NCBI RefSeq assembly: GCF_001431485.1
Contig: NZ_LDJM01000014.1
Span: forward strand, 1-64,000
Length of the DNA stretch: 64,000 bases
Reading direction: 5' to 3'
Origin: Stenotrophomonas ginsengisoli
GTDB lineage: Bacteria; Pseudomonadota; Gammaproteobacteria; Xanthomonadales; Xanthomonadaceae
Shown here: piece by piece, positions 8,169 to 17,961 of the stretch
Position numbering within the stretch: position 1 is the first letter of the stretch
Layout of the letters: each line of letters opens with the position of its first letter
Notes under the pieces: model-generated
Seen by the model: the letters and a program-made list of their open reading frames with translations, nothing else
What the model was told of the DNA's origin: nothing
The model's database searches: none
Position numbers and translations under genes: made by a program

Positions 8169-10505
8169 TCAGAAGCTGTCGGCCGCCTCGGGCAGCAGCT
8201 GGGCCAGCTGGCGCCGGAAGATGTCACGAATGCGATCCAACGCCTGCTGGTCATCCCCCTCGAAGCGCAGCACCAGGGCCGGTGTGGTGTTGGAGGCCCG
8301 CAACAGGCCCCAGCCATCGGGGAAATCGGCGCGCAGGCCATCCACGGTGGACAGGCGGGCAGCAAAGAACTCGCTGTCCTGCACCTGGGCGGCGGCCGTG
8401 AACAGGGTCACCAACGCGTGCTGGGTGCCCTCTTCCACCGCCACCTTGATCTCCGGGGTGGAGACCGGGTCGGGGATCTCCTCCAGCACCTCCTCCATGG
8501 TCTCCTCGCGCTGAGCGAGGATTTCCAGCAGGCGGGCGGCGGCGTACAGGCCGTCGTCAAAGCCGTACCAGCGCTCCTTGAAGAAGAAGTGGCCGCTCAT
8601 CTCGCCGGCCAGCTCGGCATCGGTCTGGCGCATCTTGGCCTTGATCAGCGAATGGCCGGTCTTCCACATCAGCGGGCTGCCGCCGTTGCGCAGGACAAAG
8701 TCGGACAGCTTGCCGCTGCACTTGACGTCGTAGATCACCTGCGCGCCCGGGTTGCGCATCAGCACATCGGCGGCGAACAGCATCAGCAGGCGGTCGGCGT
8801 GGATCAGCCGACCCTCGGCGGTGACCACGCCCAGACGGTCGCCATCGCCGTCGAAGGCCACACCCAGGTCGGCACCGAAGCGCTTGACCGTGGCCACCAG
8901 GTCTTCCAGGTTGTGCGCATCGCTGGGGTCGGGATGGTGGTTGGGGAACTCCCCGTCCACATCGCAGTACAGCGGGATCACTTCGGCACCGATGGCCTCC
9001 AGCAAGGCCGGCGCGATCATCCCGGCCACGCCGTTGCCGGCATCGGCCACCACCTTGAGCGGGCGCTCCAGCTGCACATCACCGGCGATGCGCTGGATGT
9101 AGGCATCGGTCACATCATGCTGCTGCACGCTGCCCGGCACGGCGGCCTGCAGCAGGCGGCCTTCGGCAATGCGCGTGTGCAGGGCGGTGATCGCCTCGCC
9201 GGACAGGGTCTCCCCGCCGAGCACGATCTTGAAGCCGTTGTATTCGGGCGGGTTGTGGCTGCCGGTGACCACCACGCAACTGCCGGCGCGCAGGTGGTAG
9301 GCGGCAAAATACGCCACCGGGCTCGGCGCCAGGCCGATGTCATGGACCTCGCAGCCACTGTTGCGCAGGCCCTCGATCAGGCCGGCCGACAATTCCGGCC
9401 CGGACAGGCGGCCATCGCGGCCGACCACGATGTCGCGCAGGCCACGCTCGATCAGCTCGCTGCCGATGGCCTGGCCGATCATCTCGGCAACCGCGCCGTT
9501 GAGATCACGCCCGACCACACCGCGGATGTCATAGGCACGGAACATGCCGGCGGCCACGTTGATGGCCGGCACCACGGCCACCGGCGGCGGTGCCTCCACG
9601 GCCGCCACCTCCGGCTGGGCCTGGATGTGCTCCTGCATCGCCTCGCGCAGGGTTGCCCCCTGTTCTTCCGGCTCGGCCGGCTTGCGCCGCCGCTTGACTG
9701 CGGCAGCCACCGGCAGCCGCGAGGGGCCCAGCAATGCCAGTACGGCGACCAGGAACAGCAACAGGGCCACCACCGCGCACGACAGCGCGCCCAGGCCCAG
9801 TGGTGCGGCGGACACTTCCGGCAGGGCCGCCACCACGCGCAGACCGGTATCGGGCACGGCGCGGGCCATCGCCTCGCCGCCGCTGCCCAGTGCGCGCTGG
9901 CCCTGCTCGACCACGGTGTAGCCCCCCTGACGCAGGCCCAGATAGGCCGCCTCGGGCACCACGGCACCATCCAGGGCAGCGGTCAGGCGCGGCAACTGCA
10001 GACGGATGTAAACCAGCGACGGCTGCTCACCGAACTGGATCGGTGCGGCCACACCCAGGCGCGGTGCGCCGGCGTCCTTGACCACGCGGACCGCCGCCTG
10101 GCCATCCAGTACGGCCTGCTCCAGCAGGGCCAGACGCGACCAGCCGAAGGCGGCCGGATCGGCATAGGCGTCCCCCAGCCGGGCCGGATAAATCTTGACG
10201 TCTTCCACATCGCGCATGCCGTCGCGGAAGGCCAGTTCGAAAGCGGTCATGTCACCGGCGGCCGCGGCAGCCTTGACGGCCGGCAGCTCCAGCTGGCGTG
10301 CCATTTCCTGCTGGTGCGCCCGCACCGCATCTGCCGTGCCGGTGACCACCGCATCGCGGGCCAGTTGCAGCTGCCCGGCGGTGCGCTCGGCCTGCCACTG
10401 GTTGACCGCATTCCAGGCAAACAGCCCACCCAACAACACCAGTGCGCCCGCCAGCAACAGCGTGGAGCGACCGGGACGCTTCCCGGTACCTCGGCCAATG
10501 TCCAT
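8169..10505 (-). CDS. algC: Phosphomannomutase/phosphoglucomutase with membrane N-terminal region
   Basis: Interconverts hexose 1- and 6-phosphates, supplying GDP-mannose, UDP-glucose and dTDP-rhamnose precursors for surface polysaccharide and LPS. At 778 residues it is about 320 longer than the classical enzyme. The extra N-terminal part has two hydrophobic segments (near 16-35 and 240-262) flanking a probable periplasmic sensor-like stretch. The catalytic domain has the phosphoserine loop TGSHNP (Ser416) and the metal loop DGDGDR. It follows dut by 36 bases, the coaBC-dut-algC order known from Pseudomonas. Related Xanthomonas enzymes are called XanA; the long form resembles extended AlgC proteins. 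Confidence 0.9.
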   Translation of the reverse strand: MDIGRGTGKRPGRSTLLLAGALVLLGGLFAWNAVNQWQAERTAGQLQLARDAVVTGTADAVRAHQQEMARQLELPAVKAAAAAGDMTAFELAFRDGMRDVEDVKIYPARLGDAYADPAAFGWSRLALLEQAVLDGQAAVRVVKDAGAPRLGVAAPIQFGEQPSLVYIRLQLPRLTAALDGAVVPEAAYLGLRQGGYTVVEQGQRALGSGGEAMARAVPDTGLRVVAALPEVSAAPLGLGALSCAVVALLLFLVAVLALLGPSRLPVAAAVKRRRKPAEPEEQGATLREAMQEHIQAQPEVAAVEAPPPVAVVPAINVAAGMFRAYDIRGVVGRDLNGAVAEMIGQAIGSELIERGLRDIVVGRDGRLSGPELSAGLIEGLRNSGCEVHDIGLAPSPVAYFAAYHLRAGSCVVVTGSHNPPEYNGFKIVLGGETLSGEAITALHTRIAEGRLLQAAVPGSVQQHDVTDAYIQRIAGDVQLERPLKVVADAGNGVAGMIAPALLEAIGAEVIPLYCDVDGEFPNHHPDPSDAHNLEDLVATVKRFGADLGVAFDGDGDRLGVVTAEGRLIHADRLLMLFAADVLMRNPGAQVIYDVKCSGKLSDFVLRNGGSPLMWKTGHSLIKAKMRQTDAELAGEMSGHFFFKERWYGFDDGLYAAARLLEILAQREETMEEVLEEIPDPVSTPEIKVAVEEGTQHALVTLFTAAAQVQDSEFFAARLSTVDGLRADFPDGWGLLRASNTTPALVLRFEGDDQQALDRIRDIFRRQLAQLLPEAADSF

Positions 10506-10541
10506 GATTTCCCGCTCCCCCTTATTTTCCTGCGTACGCCG

Positions 10542-11000
10542 TCAGCCTACGCCGGTATGACCGAAGCCCCCGGCACCACGCGCAGTGGCAACAAATGTAT
10601 CCACGACCTCAAGCTGCACACGCGCAACCGGCATGACCACCAGCTGCGCGATACGGTCCCCAGGCTGAATAGTGAACGCTTCGCGCCCGCGGTTCCAGAC
10701 ACTGATCAACAACGGGCCCTGGTAATCGGCATCAATCAGGCCGGTGCCGTTGCCCAGCACGATGCCATGCTTGTGGCCCAGACCCGAGCGCGGCAGGATC
10801 ACCGCGCACAGGTTGGGATCACCGATATGGATGGCCACCCCGCTGGGCACCAGCGCCGCGTCACCCGGTGCCAGCACCAGCTCGGCCTCCAGGGCCGCGC
10901 GCAGGTCCATGCCGGCGCTGGCCTCGGTGGCATAGGCCGGCAATGGCCAGTCCTGGCCAAAGCGCGAGTCCAGCAACTTGATCTGCAACGGGATGCTCAT
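10542..11000 (-). CDS. dut: dUTP diphosphatase
   Basis: Hydrolyses dUTP to dUMP and pyrophosphate, keeping uracil out of DNA and supplying dUMP for dTMP synthesis. The 152-residue product shows the trimeric dUTPase motifs: the ASAGMDL segment, PRSGL, GLIDADY(Q)G and the C-terminal glycine-rich [10 protein letters not shown] arm. Its ATGA start overlaps the coaBC stop, implying coupled translation. Confidence 0.97.
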   Translation of the reverse strand: MSIPLQIKLLDSRFGQDWPLPAYATEASAGMDLRAALEAELVLAPGDAALVPSGVAIHIGDPNLCAVILPRSGLGHKHGIVLGNGTGLIDADYQGPLLISVWNRGREAFTIQPGDRIAQLVVMPVARVQLEVVDTFVATARGAGGFGHTGVG

Positions 11001-12265
11001 GCGTCCAACCTCTGTCCAATCAGTTCCAGCAATTGCCCGGCCAGCTGCTGCTTGCTGGTGCTGGCAAACTCGCGTTCGCCATCGGCCCAGTAGGCAGTGG
11101 CGGCATTGTCATCACTCTCAAAGCCCGAACCGGCCATGCCGACCCGGTTGGCGATCACCAGGTCCAGGCGCTTGGCGGTGAGTTTGCCACGGGCGTACTT
11201 CTCCACATCGTGGGTTTCGGCGGCAAAGCCCACCACCAGCTTGAGGGCACCGGTCTGCTCGGCCACCTCGGCCAGGATGTCCGGGGTACGCACCAGCTCC
11301 AGGGTCATGCCGGTGGTCTGCGCGGTCTTTTTCAGCTTCTGGTCCGACACCACCCTGGGCGTGTAATCAGACACCGCTGCCGCACCGATATAAATGTCGG
11401 CCGGCAATGCCGACAGCACGGCCTGGCGCATCTGCGCGGCCGAACGCACATTGACCCGCTCCACCCCGTCCGGGGTTGCCAGCTGCACCGGGCCGGCAAC
11501 CAGCACCACCTGGGCACCACGGGCGGCGGCGGCCGCCGCCAGGGCAAAACCCATCTTGCCGCTGGAACGGTTGCCGATGTAGCGCACCGGGTCCAGGTCC
11601 TCGTAGGTCGGGCCGGCACTGATCAGCACCCGCAGCCCCTGCAGACGGCTGTCCACCACGGCCGCCGCCGGCGCTTCAGTGCGGCCACCGGTTTCGGCCT
11701 GGGCCAGGCCGGCAATGATCGCCGGCACCTGGGCCAGACGCCCCGGGCCGGATTCGCCTTCGGCCAACGGACCGTCTTCCGGGCCGATCACCTGGGCCCC
11801 CCGCCCGCTCAGGGTGGCGATGTTGGCCTGGGTGGCCGGGTGCAGCCACATGTGGTGGTTCATCGCCGGGCAGACCGTCAACGGCGCCGCACTGGCCAGG
11901 CACAGGGTGCTGACCAGGTCATCGGCGTGGCCACCGGCCAGGCGGGCGATCAAGTCGGCGGTGGCAGGGGCGATCACGATGCGGTCGGCCCAGCGCGCCA
12001 GCTCGATATGGCCCATGGACTGCTCGGCGGCGCTGTCCCACAGGCTGGTGCGTACCGGCAGCCCGGACAGGGCCTGGAAACTCAAGGGGGTGACGAACTG
12101 CTGCGCCCCTTCGGTCATGGCCACCTGCACGATGGCACCGGCATCACGCAGACGGCGCACCAATTCCAGCGCCTTGTAGACCGCAATCCCGCCGCCGACA
12201 CACAGCAGCAGTTTCTTACCGGTCAATGCCCCGCTGAAGGGGGCCTCCACAGTGGCGTTACTCAC
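10997..12265 (-). CDS. coaBC: Phosphopantothenoylcysteine decarboxylase / phosphopantothenate-cysteine ligase
   Basis: Bifunctional coenzyme A biosynthetic enzyme. The N-terminal flavin-dependent CoaC domain (about residues 15-190) shows the glycine-rich [13 protein letters not shown] region and the PAMNHHMW motif; the C-terminal CoaB ligase domain contains [13 protein letters not shown] and [10 protein letters not shown]. Length of 422 is typical. It heads the coaBC-dut-algC run and is divergent from radC by 96 bases, a widely conserved dfp/radC neighbourhood. Confidence 0.96.
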   Translation of the reverse strand: MSNATVEAPFSGALTGKKLLLCVGGGIAVYKALELVRRLRDAGAIVQVAMTEGAQQFVTPLSFQALSGLPVRTSLWDSAAEQSMGHIELARWADRIVIAPATADLIARLAGGHADDLVSTLCLASAAPLTVCPAMNHHMWLHPATQANIATLSGRGAQVIGPEDGPLAEGESGPGRLAQVPAIIAGLAQAETGGRTEAPAAAVVDSRLQGLRVLISAGPTYEDLDPVRYIGNRSSGKMGFALAAAAAARGAQVVLVAGPVQLATPDGVERVNVRSAAQMRQAVLSALPADIYIGAAAVSDYTPRVVSDQKLKKTAQTTGMTLELVRTPDILAEVAEQTGALKLVVGFAAETHDVEKYARGKLTAKRLDLVIANRVGMAGSGFESDDNAATAYWADGEREFASTSKQQLAGQLLELIGQRLDA

Positions 12266-12361
12266 GGGCGCGAAGTCCTACAAAATCGAAGGCCGCTAGC
12301 TTACCCGATGGCTTGCGCGGCCCTGATGCCCCAGCGGCATGAGCAGCGCCATTTTTGGCAT

Positions 12362-13036
12362 ATGCACATCCGTGACTGGCCCAGCGACGAACGCCCCCGT
12401 GAAAAACTGCTCGCCCGCGGTGCCGGCGTGCTGTCCGATGCCGAGCTGCTGGCCATCTTCATCGGCTCGGGCAGCCGCGGCCTGGATGCGGTGCAGACCG
12501 CGCGCCAGCTGCTGGCCGGGCATGGCCCGCTGCGCGCCCTGCTGCAGACCCCGCCGGCCGCACTGGGCAAACTGCCCGGGCTGGGCCCGGCCTGTGCCTG
12601 CCGCCTGGCCGCTGCGCTGGAGCTGGGCCAGCGTCTGCTGGCCGCCGAGCTGAGTCGCGGGGTCCTGGTCAGCGACCCGGACGCGGCCGGGCGCCACTTC
12701 AGCCAGCGCCTGCGCCACCAGCCGCGTGAGGTGTTCGCGGTGCTGTTCCTGGATACCCGCCACCGCGCCCTGGCCTTCGAGGAACTGTTTGCCGGCACCA
12801 TTGACGGGGCCGAAGTGCATCCGCGCGAGGTCATCCGCCGCGCCCTGGCCCACAATGCGGCCGCGGTCATCGTTGGCCACAACCACCCTTCAGGCAACCC
12901 GGAGCCGTCGGCAGCCGACCGCGCCCTGACCCAGCGCCTGCGCCAGGCCCTGGAACTGGTGGACGTGCGCCTGCTGGACCACCTGGTCATCGGCGACGGG
13001 GCACCGGTGTCGCTGGCCGCCCGCGGCTGGGTCTAG
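12362..13036 (+). CDS. radC: RadC/JAMM-domain protein
   Basis: A 224-residue member of the RadC family, once linked to DNA repair but of unsettled function. A helix-hairpin-helix-like region ([16 protein letters not shown]) precedes the JAMM metalloprotease-like motif [14 protein letters not shown] near residues 177-190. The ATG at 12362 matches the usual [17 protein letters not shown] start. No Shine-Dalgarno sequence is evident, so the message may be leaderless or nearly so. Divergent from coaBC. Confidence 0.92.
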   Translation: MHIRDWPSDERPREKLLARGAGVLSDAELLAIFIGSGSRGLDAVQTARQLLAGHGPLRALLQTPPAALGKLPGLGPACACRLAAALELGQRLLAAELSRGVLVSDPDAAGRHFSQRLRHQPREVFAVLFLDTRHRALAFEELFAGTIDGAEVHPREVIRRALAHNAAAVIVGHNHPSGNPEPSAADRALTQRLRQALELVDVRLLDHLVIGDGAPVSLAARGWV

Positions 13037-13092
13037 AAGCCTCCCCGCGCCGCCCATTTGGGAGCGATTGGGCCCCGCGGCGCTGGCTAAGG

Positions 13093-13098
13093 TAAAAT
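13093..13098 (+). promoter_or_regulatory. Candidate -10 box (TAAAAT) for argS
   Basis: TAAAAT followed by GGGCG lies 33 bases before the argS start. A poor -35 (TTGGGC) sits 19 bases upstream. The same TAAAATG-GCG arrangement precedes mnmG, suggesting a promoter type used for translation genes in this genome. Weak evidence. Confidence 0.35.
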
Positions 13099-13131
13099 GG
13101 GCGATTCCGCGCTCCAAATGCAGATACTTAC

Positions 13132-14820
13132 GTGAAACCACAACTCCGCGCCCTCATCGGCCAAGGCATCGCCGCCTTGCGCGCCAACGGCACCCTGCCT
13201 GCCGACCTCCTGTCGCCGGATTTCGTGGTCGAACGACCCAAGACCCGCGAGCATGGTGATTTCGCCACCAATGCAGCCATGCTGCTGGCCAAGGCCGCGC
13301 GCACCAACCCGCGCGCAGTGGCCCAGGCCCTGGTCGATGCCCTGCCGGCCAATGAACTGGTGGCCAAGGTCGACATCGCCGGCCCCGGCTTCATCAATTT
13401 CCACCTGTCCCCCAGCGCTTACCAGCGGGAAACCGCCCTGGTCCTGAAGGACGGCACCGATTACGGCCGCAACCTGAGCGGCAACGGCAAGACCGTGGGC
13501 GTGGAATACGTCTCGGCCAACCCGACCGGCCCGCTGCACGTCGGCCACGGCCGCGCCGGCGCGATCGGCGACTGCATCGCCCGCGTGCTGGAAGCCAACG
13601 GCTGGAATGCCAAGCGCGAGTTCTACTACAACGACGCCGGCGTCCAGATCGACAACCTGGCCCTGTCCACCCAGGCCCGCGCCAAGGGCTTCAAGCCCGG
13701 CGATGCGCAGTGGCCGGAATCGGCCTACAACGGCGACTACATCAACGATGTGGCCCAGGCCTACCTGAGCGGGGCCAGCGTCGAGCTGGAAGGCTCCACC
13801 GTGGTCGGTGCCGGCGATGCCGACGACCTGGAAGCGATCCGCCGCTTTGCCGTGGCCTACCTGCGCAACGAGCAGAACCTGGACCTGGCCGCTTTCGGCG
13901 TGGATTTTGACATCTACTTCCTGGAAAGCTCGCTGTACAAGGACGGCAAGGTCGCCGAGACCGTGGCCCAGCTCAATGCCTCCGGCCACACCTACGAGGA
14001 AGGCGGCGCGCTGTGGCTGCGCTCCACCGATTTCGGTGACGACAAGGACCGCGTGATGCGCAAGTCCGACGGCACCTACACCTACTTCCTGCCGGACGTG
14101 GCCTACCACCTGTCCAAGTGGCAGCGCGGCTACGTGCGTGCGATCACCGAACTGGGCGCCGACCACCACGGCTCGCTGGCCCGCGTGCGCGCCGGCCTGC
14201 AGGCCCTGGACGTGGGCATCCCGAAGGGCTGGCCGGAATACGTGCTGCACCAGATGGTCACCGTGATGCGTGGCGGCGAGGAAGTGAAGCTGTCCAAGCG
14301 CGCCGGCTCCTACCTGACCCTGCGTGACCTGATCGAGGAAGTCGGCGCCGATGCCGTGCGCTGGTTCCTGATCGCGCGCAAGCCGGATTCGCAGCTGACT
14401 TTCGACATCGACCTGGCCCGCCAGCAGAGCAACGACAACCCGGTGTTCTACGTGCAGTACGCCCATGCCCGCGTGTGCTCGCTGCTGCGTCAGGCCCAGG
14501 AAAAGGGCCTGGGCTACGTGCAGGCCGACGGCATTGCCAAGCTCAACACGATCGACGATGCGGTCTCGATGACCCTGATGTATGAAATCTCGCGCTACCC
14601 GGAAGTGGTGGAAACCGCTGGCGAAGCGCTGGAGCCGCACCTGATTGCCCAGTACCTGCGTGAATTGGCCAACGCCTTCCACACCTGGTATGCCGGCACC
14701 CCGGTGTTGGTGGATGATGCTTCCGAGCGCAATGCCAAGCTGGCATTGGCCGGCGCAGCCCGTCAGGTTCTGGCCAATGGCCTGGGTCTGCTGGGTGTGA
14801 GCGCACCGGAAAAGATGTAA
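13132..14820 (+). CDS. argS: Arginyl-tRNA synthetase
   Basis: Charges tRNA-Arg. The 562-residue product carries an N-terminal Add1-like domain, the HIGH-type motif HVGHG at residues 136-140 after SANPTGPL, and a C-terminal anticodon-binding domain with the DALR region. The start is GTG at 13132, matching the family N-terminus; the ribosome site is weak. A SPOR-domain gene follows 25 bases later, as in Pseudomonas. Confidence 0.97.
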   Translation: MKPQLRALIGQGIAALRANGTLPADLLSPDFVVERPKTREHGDFATNAAMLLAKAARTNPRAVAQALVDALPANELVAKVDIAGPGFINFHLSPSAYQRETALVLKDGTDYGRNLSGNGKTVGVEYVSANPTGPLHVGHGRAGAIGDCIARVLEANGWNAKREFYYNDAGVQIDNLALSTQARAKGFKPGDAQWPESAYNGDYINDVAQAYLSGASVELEGSTVVGAGDADDLEAIRRFAVAYLRNEQNLDLAAFGVDFDIYFLESSLYKDGKVAETVAQLNASGHTYEEGGALWLRSTDFGDDKDRVMRKSDGTYTYFLPDVAYHLSKWQRGYVRAITELGADHHGSLARVRAGLQALDVGIPKGWPEYVLHQMVTVMRGGEEVKLSKRAGSYLTLRDLIEEVGADAVRWFLIARKPDSQLTFDIDLARQQSNDNPVFYVQYAHARVCSLLRQAQEKGLGYVQADGIAKLNTIDDAVSMTLMYEISRYPEVVETAGEALEPHLIAQYLRELANAFHTWYAGTPVLVDDASERNAKLALAGAARQVLANGLGLLGVSAPEKM

Positions 14821-14845
14821 GCGCAGACCGGAGACCGTACAGCCC

Positions 14846-15745
14846 ATGGCTGGAGCACGACGCAACAAGCGCCAAGCAAAACGCAACACCGATACCGGCA
14901 CCCCGGCGTGGGTCTGGCTGATTGCCATCGCGGCCGTGGCCGCGGTGGTGTTCATGGCCATGCCCGGGTTGTTCAAGGGTGAAGGCGACGGCTTCCTGCG
15001 TGCCGGTCCGCGTCCGAACCCGGATGCGGTGCCGGCCCCGGTGGCCGATGCCGATATCGACGCCCCGGCCTCGCTGCCGCGCCCGGCCACCAACCGTGGC
15101 AACAGCGCGGCCACCGGCAGCAGCGAACGCCCGGCACAGCCGTCGTATGACTTCTACACCCTGCTGCCCGGCAGCGAGGTGCAGATGTCCGACGCCGAGC
15201 TGGCCGCCACCGCGCGTGCCGAGGCCGAGCGCCTGGCCCGCAACCAGCGCCAGGCGGCGGCCAGCGAATCGCCGCTGCCCACGCCCAGCCAGCCGGTGCC
15301 GTTGAACGAGAACCCGGCACCGGTCAGCGAGGCCCAGCGGGCCCTGGCCGCGCTGGAAGGCCGGGCCGTACCCAAGCCGGCAGCCCAGCCGGCACCGGTC
15401 AATGAACGCCCGGCCGGCAACGAGCGTCCGCCTGCCAGCGCACCGGCAACCGCGCCGGCCAGCGCCAGCCGCCCGGCTGCCGTGACGGCCAGCACCACCG
15501 AGCCGGCCGGCAACGTGCGTTACCTGCTGCAGGCAGGTGCGTTCTCTGCCCAGGGCGAGGCCGAAGGCACCAAGGCCCGCCTGGCCATGGCCGGGGTGGG
15601 CGCCCGGGTCGAACCGGCGCAGATCAATGGCACCACCGTGTACCGGGTGCGCATGGGGCCCTACAACTCGGCCAGTGAACTGGCTGCGGCCAAGGCCAAA
15701 CTGGAGGCCGCCGGCCTGCAGGCCATGGCGATCAAGGCCCAGTAA
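14846..15745 (+). CDS. SPOR-domain cell-division protein, FtsN-like
   Basis: A bitopic membrane protein of 299 residues: a basic cytoplasmic start, one membrane segment (about 22-42), a long proline/alanine-rich periplasmic linker, and a C-terminal SPOR domain (about 222-299, starting VRYLLQAGAFSAQGEAE). SPOR domains bind glycan strands lacking stem peptides at the septum. Location directly after argS matches the position of ftsN-like genes in Pseudomonas and Xanthomonas. Assignment as the FtsN orthologue is likely but rests on position and topology rather than a diagnostic motif. Confidence 0.85.
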   Translation: MAGARRNKRQAKRNTDTGTPAWVWLIAIAAVAAVVFMAMPGLFKGEGDGFLRAGPRPNPDAVPAPVADADIDAPASLPRPATNRGNSAATGSSERPAQPSYDFYTLLPGSEVQMSDAELAATARAEAERLARNQRQAAASESPLPTPSQPVPLNENPAPVSEAQRALAALEGRAVPKPAAQPAPVNERPAGNERPPASAPATAPASASRPAAVTASTTEPAGNVRYLLQAGAFSAQGEAEGTKARLAMAGVGARVEPAQINGTTVYRVRMGPYNSASELAAAKAKLEAAGLQAMAIKAQ

Positions 15746-15850
15746 ACCCACGCAATACCCACAACGCCCGGCCCGCCCGGGCGTTGTACTGTCTGGCAGC
15801 GTCCATTGGTGCGAAAATCACCGTTCTTTACTGCTGCTGGATCACCTTCC

Positions 15851-16603
15851 ATGACTCGTACTGCCCTGATCACCGGTGCCACTTCCGGTTTCGGCGCCGC
15901 CGCCGTGCGCCAGTTCGTTGCCGCTGGCTGGCAGGTGATTGCCACCGGCCGCCGCGCCGAGCGCCTGGCCGCTCTGGCGGACGAACTGGGTACGGACAAG
16001 GTGCACGCGGCCTGCTTTGACATCCGCGATGCCGATGCCATGGAAGCAGCGCTGTCGGCACTGCCGCCGGCCTTTGCCGGCATCGACCTGCTGGTCAACA
16101 ACGCCGGCCTGGCCCAGGGCACCGCCCCGGCCCAGCGCGCCAGCCTGGATGACTGGCGCACCATGATCGACACCAACATCACCGCCCTGGTCACCCTGAC
16201 CCACCGCCTGCTGCCGGGCCTGATCCAGCGCCGTGGTGCGATCATCAATGTCAGCTCCACCGCCGCCACCTACCCCTACCCCGGCGGCAATGCCTACGGC
16301 GGCACCAAGGCTTTCGTCAGCCAGTTCTCGCTGGGCCTGCGCAGCGACCTGCACGGCACCGGCGTGCGCGTCACCGCGATCGAACCGGGCATGGCGGAAA
16401 CCGAATTCACCCTTGTGCGCACCCACGGCGACCAGGCCGCCTCCGATGCCCTGTACGGCGGCGCCAACCCGATGACTGCCGAAGACATCGCCGCACAGAT
16501 CCTGTGGGTGGCCAACCTGCCGGCCCACCTGAACATCAACCGGATCGAACTGATGCCGGTCAGCCAGTCGTTTGCCGGCTTCCAGGTCGCCCGCGAAGGC
16601 TGA
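15851..16603 (+). CDS. Short-chain dehydrogenase, YdfG-like
   Basis: A 250-residue NADP-dependent oxidoreductase of the classical SDR family. The cofactor motif TGATSGFG lies at residues 8-15, NNAG follows near 85, and the catalytic serine, tyrosine and lysine appear as NVSS and YGGTK. The C-terminal motif LNINRIELMPVSQSFAG is characteristic of YdfG, which reduces 3-hydroxy acids and malonic semialdehyde. The ATG at 15851 is preferred over an upstream in-frame codon at 15806 because it matches the family start. Confidence 0.88.
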   Translation: MTRTALITGATSGFGAAAVRQFVAAGWQVIATGRRAERLAALADELGTDKVHAACFDIRDADAMEAALSALPPAFAGIDLLVNNAGLAQGTAPAQRASLDDWRTMIDTNITALVTLTHRLLPGLIQRRGAIINVSSTAATYPYPGGNAYGGTKAFVSQFSLGLRSDLHGTGVRVTAIEPGMAETEFTLVRTHGDQAASDALYGGANPMTAEDIAAQILWVANLPAHLNINRIELMPVSQSFAGFQVAREG

Positions 16604-16618
16604 TGACCCATGTACCTG

Positions 16619-16641
16619 GAGGCGACACCGGTTGTCGCCTC
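16619..16641 (+). other. Hairpin downstream of the dehydrogenase gene
   Basis: Inverted repeat with nine-base arms at 16619-16627 and 16633-16641 and a five-base loop. There is no T-run after it, so it may stabilise the 3' end of the dehydrogenase message or shape the leader of the next small genes rather than terminate. Confidence 0.4.
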
Positions 16642-16693
16642 GTACCGGCACGCTGCACTCCCCAGCCAGTCACGGCCTGCAGGAGAGCAGCAC

Positions 16694-16789
16694 ATGTTGA
16701 AAGTCATTGGTGGTGTAGTGGTCTACGGTTTCGCCCTGTTCGGCTTGGCCACCTACATCGAAAAGCTCCACAACGACTGCCGGGACTGA
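16694..16789 (+). CDS. 31-residue single-pass membrane peptide
   Basis: A short reading frame with a very good ribosome site (AGGAGAG, seven bases before ATG). The peptide starts MLKVIGGVVVYGFALFGL and ends in a charged tail with one cysteine (IEKLHNDCRD). It would span the inner membrane once with the charged end most likely in the cytoplasm or periplasm. The stop is three bases before the start of the zinc-ribbon gene, so the two are probably co-translated. Function unknown. Confidence comes from the ribosome site, composition and coupling. Confidence 0.6.
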   Translation: MLKVIGGVVVYGFALFGLATYIEKLHNDCRD

Positions 16790-16792
16790 GCC

Positions 16793-17002
16793 ATGGCCTT
16801 CCCCGTTCCGCCACAAACCTTCCGCTGTAACGATTGCCAGTGGAAGAAGACCATTCCGCATACCATCGGCGATGTGCGCATGCCCGGGCTTAATCACATC
16901 GACTGCTGCAGCCGCTGCGGCAGCAGCAATATCCAGCGCTTCCCCGCTTCCCCACTGGAAATAACCCTTGCCCGGCTGGGTGGCTTGCTCGGCCCGCGTT
17001 GA
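16793..17002 (+). CDS. Small zinc-ribbon protein (69 aa)
   Basis: Contains two cysteine pairs suited to bind one zinc ion: C12-x2-C15 and C39-x2-C42 (with an extra Cys38), between them the segment WKKTIPHTIGDVRMPGLNH. The C-terminus is hydrophobic and basic. It starts three bases after the 31-residue membrane peptide. No family name can be given; such ribbons often act in protein or nucleic-acid contacts. Confidence 0.7.
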   Translation: MAFPVPPQTFRCNDCQWKKTIPHTIGDVRMPGLNHIDCCSRCGSSNIQRFPASPLEITLARLGGLLGPR

Positions 17003-17137
17003 GCTAGGCAATTATTTTGTCCAAGACACCACTCCCATGGGAAGGCGGCCCAAGCCGTGAGACCTCCCCCATTCGGGGGAGAGTTCATCGCAGCTTCGCC
17101 CTGCAATCATCGCTGCAGCTCACCTACTGCTTCCGCG

Positions 17138-17590
17138 ATGTCTTACTTGCGCATTGAAAACCGCCATTTGTTGCTCGCCTTGTTGCTGCCAGCCGGCGCC
17201 ATGGCTGCCTGCCCGTCCGGGCAGGACACGCTGTTTGCCTGCAGCACCACCAATGGCAAGCAGGTCCAAGTCTGCGATGCCGGCCGCAGCATTGGCTACA
17301 CCTTCGGCCGTCCCGGGCGGGCACCGGAACTTGCCCTGAACGTGCCGCGCAACCGTGCCAGCACCTACCAGTGGCCCGGTGCCGGGCGCACCACCACCTA
17401 TTCCGTCACCGTACCCAACGGCGACACCACCTACACCGCGTATTCCACCTTTGACCGTCTGGCCGACGAGCTGGATTTCCAGCACGGCATCCAGGTCGAA
17501 GTGCGCGGCCAACAGGTCGCCAACCTGCGCTGCCGCGAGCCCGGCCTGATCGACAACCTGGAAGGCGTGGACTTGCCACCGGCCGGATGA
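17138..17590 (+). CDS. Secreted protein of unknown function
   Basis: A 150-residue protein. The ATG at 17138 gives a proper signal peptide (LLLALLLPAGAMA, cleavage probably after AMA near residue 21); an in-frame extension upstream does not. The mature part has several cysteines (in AACPSG, FACST, VQVCDAG, LRCREPG), consistent with two disulfides, and beta-rich repeats such as TYQWPGAGRTTTYSVTVPNG. It is followed by a strong terminator. I do not recognise the family. Confidence 0.72.
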   Translation: MSYLRIENRHLLLALLLPAGAMAACPSGQDTLFACSTTNGKQVQVCDAGRSIGYTFGRPGRAPELALNVPRNRASTYQWPGAGRTTTYSVTVPNGDTTYTAYSTFDRLADELDFQHGIQVEVRGQQVANLRCREPGLIDNLEGVDLPPAG

Positions 17591-17611
17591 GCGCGAACCC
17601 ACTCCGCTACC

Positions 17612-17638
17612 AAAACCACGGCTATGCCGTGGTTTTTT
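17612..17638 (+). terminator. Rho-independent terminator after the secreted protein gene
   Basis: Eleven-base-pair stem (17612-17622 with 17626-17636), three-base loop, and six consecutive T at the 3' end. It closes the transcript of the upstream secreted protein and marks the left boundary of the accessory islet. Confidence 0.9.
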
Positions 17639-17961
17639 CATTAAGCCTGCTCCACGACTCAAGTAGAGACGACACCGACCGCTAACAGATTGATAGAAAA
17701 TTTCGAGATGCAATCACTGATAGAGGCGTGATGTATTGCTCAATTTGCTCACAGAAGGCATATTCAGCCAAGGGGACCGGCAAGGAAATGCCGGAAGCAA
17801 GCAAACGACGTAAGGAAGCTGCAGTGGTGGCATCTCTGATTCTGCTCAAGTTCTTGACGATGGACAGCGTCCTAGACCGGTGCGTTGTTCCGCCACCGCA
17901 CGAGCGGACACATTCAGCGACACCCACTGTCGCCTGCTGGCACTAGTTTGTGGACGACACC
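17639..17961. other. Non-coding stretch before the WYL regulator
   Basis: About 320 bases, noticeably AT-richer than the flanking genes. Two short open frames (72 and 81 codons on opposite strands) lack ribosome sites and recognisable sequence, so I do not call them genes. The region probably carries the promoter and operator of the WYL gene; I could not find a clear -35/-10 pair. Confidence 0.5.

Noticed and set aside
8133-11093. A 986-codon plus-strand open frame opposite the phosphohexomutase and dut genes
   Set aside because: It is antisense to three well-supported genes; long antisense frames are usual in high-GC DNA, and the translation is rich in histidine, glutamine and glycine without family resemblance.
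17682-17946. Two overlapping short frames (81 codons minus, 72 codons plus) before the WYL gene
   Set aside because: No ribosome sites, no recognisable sequence, mutual overlap.
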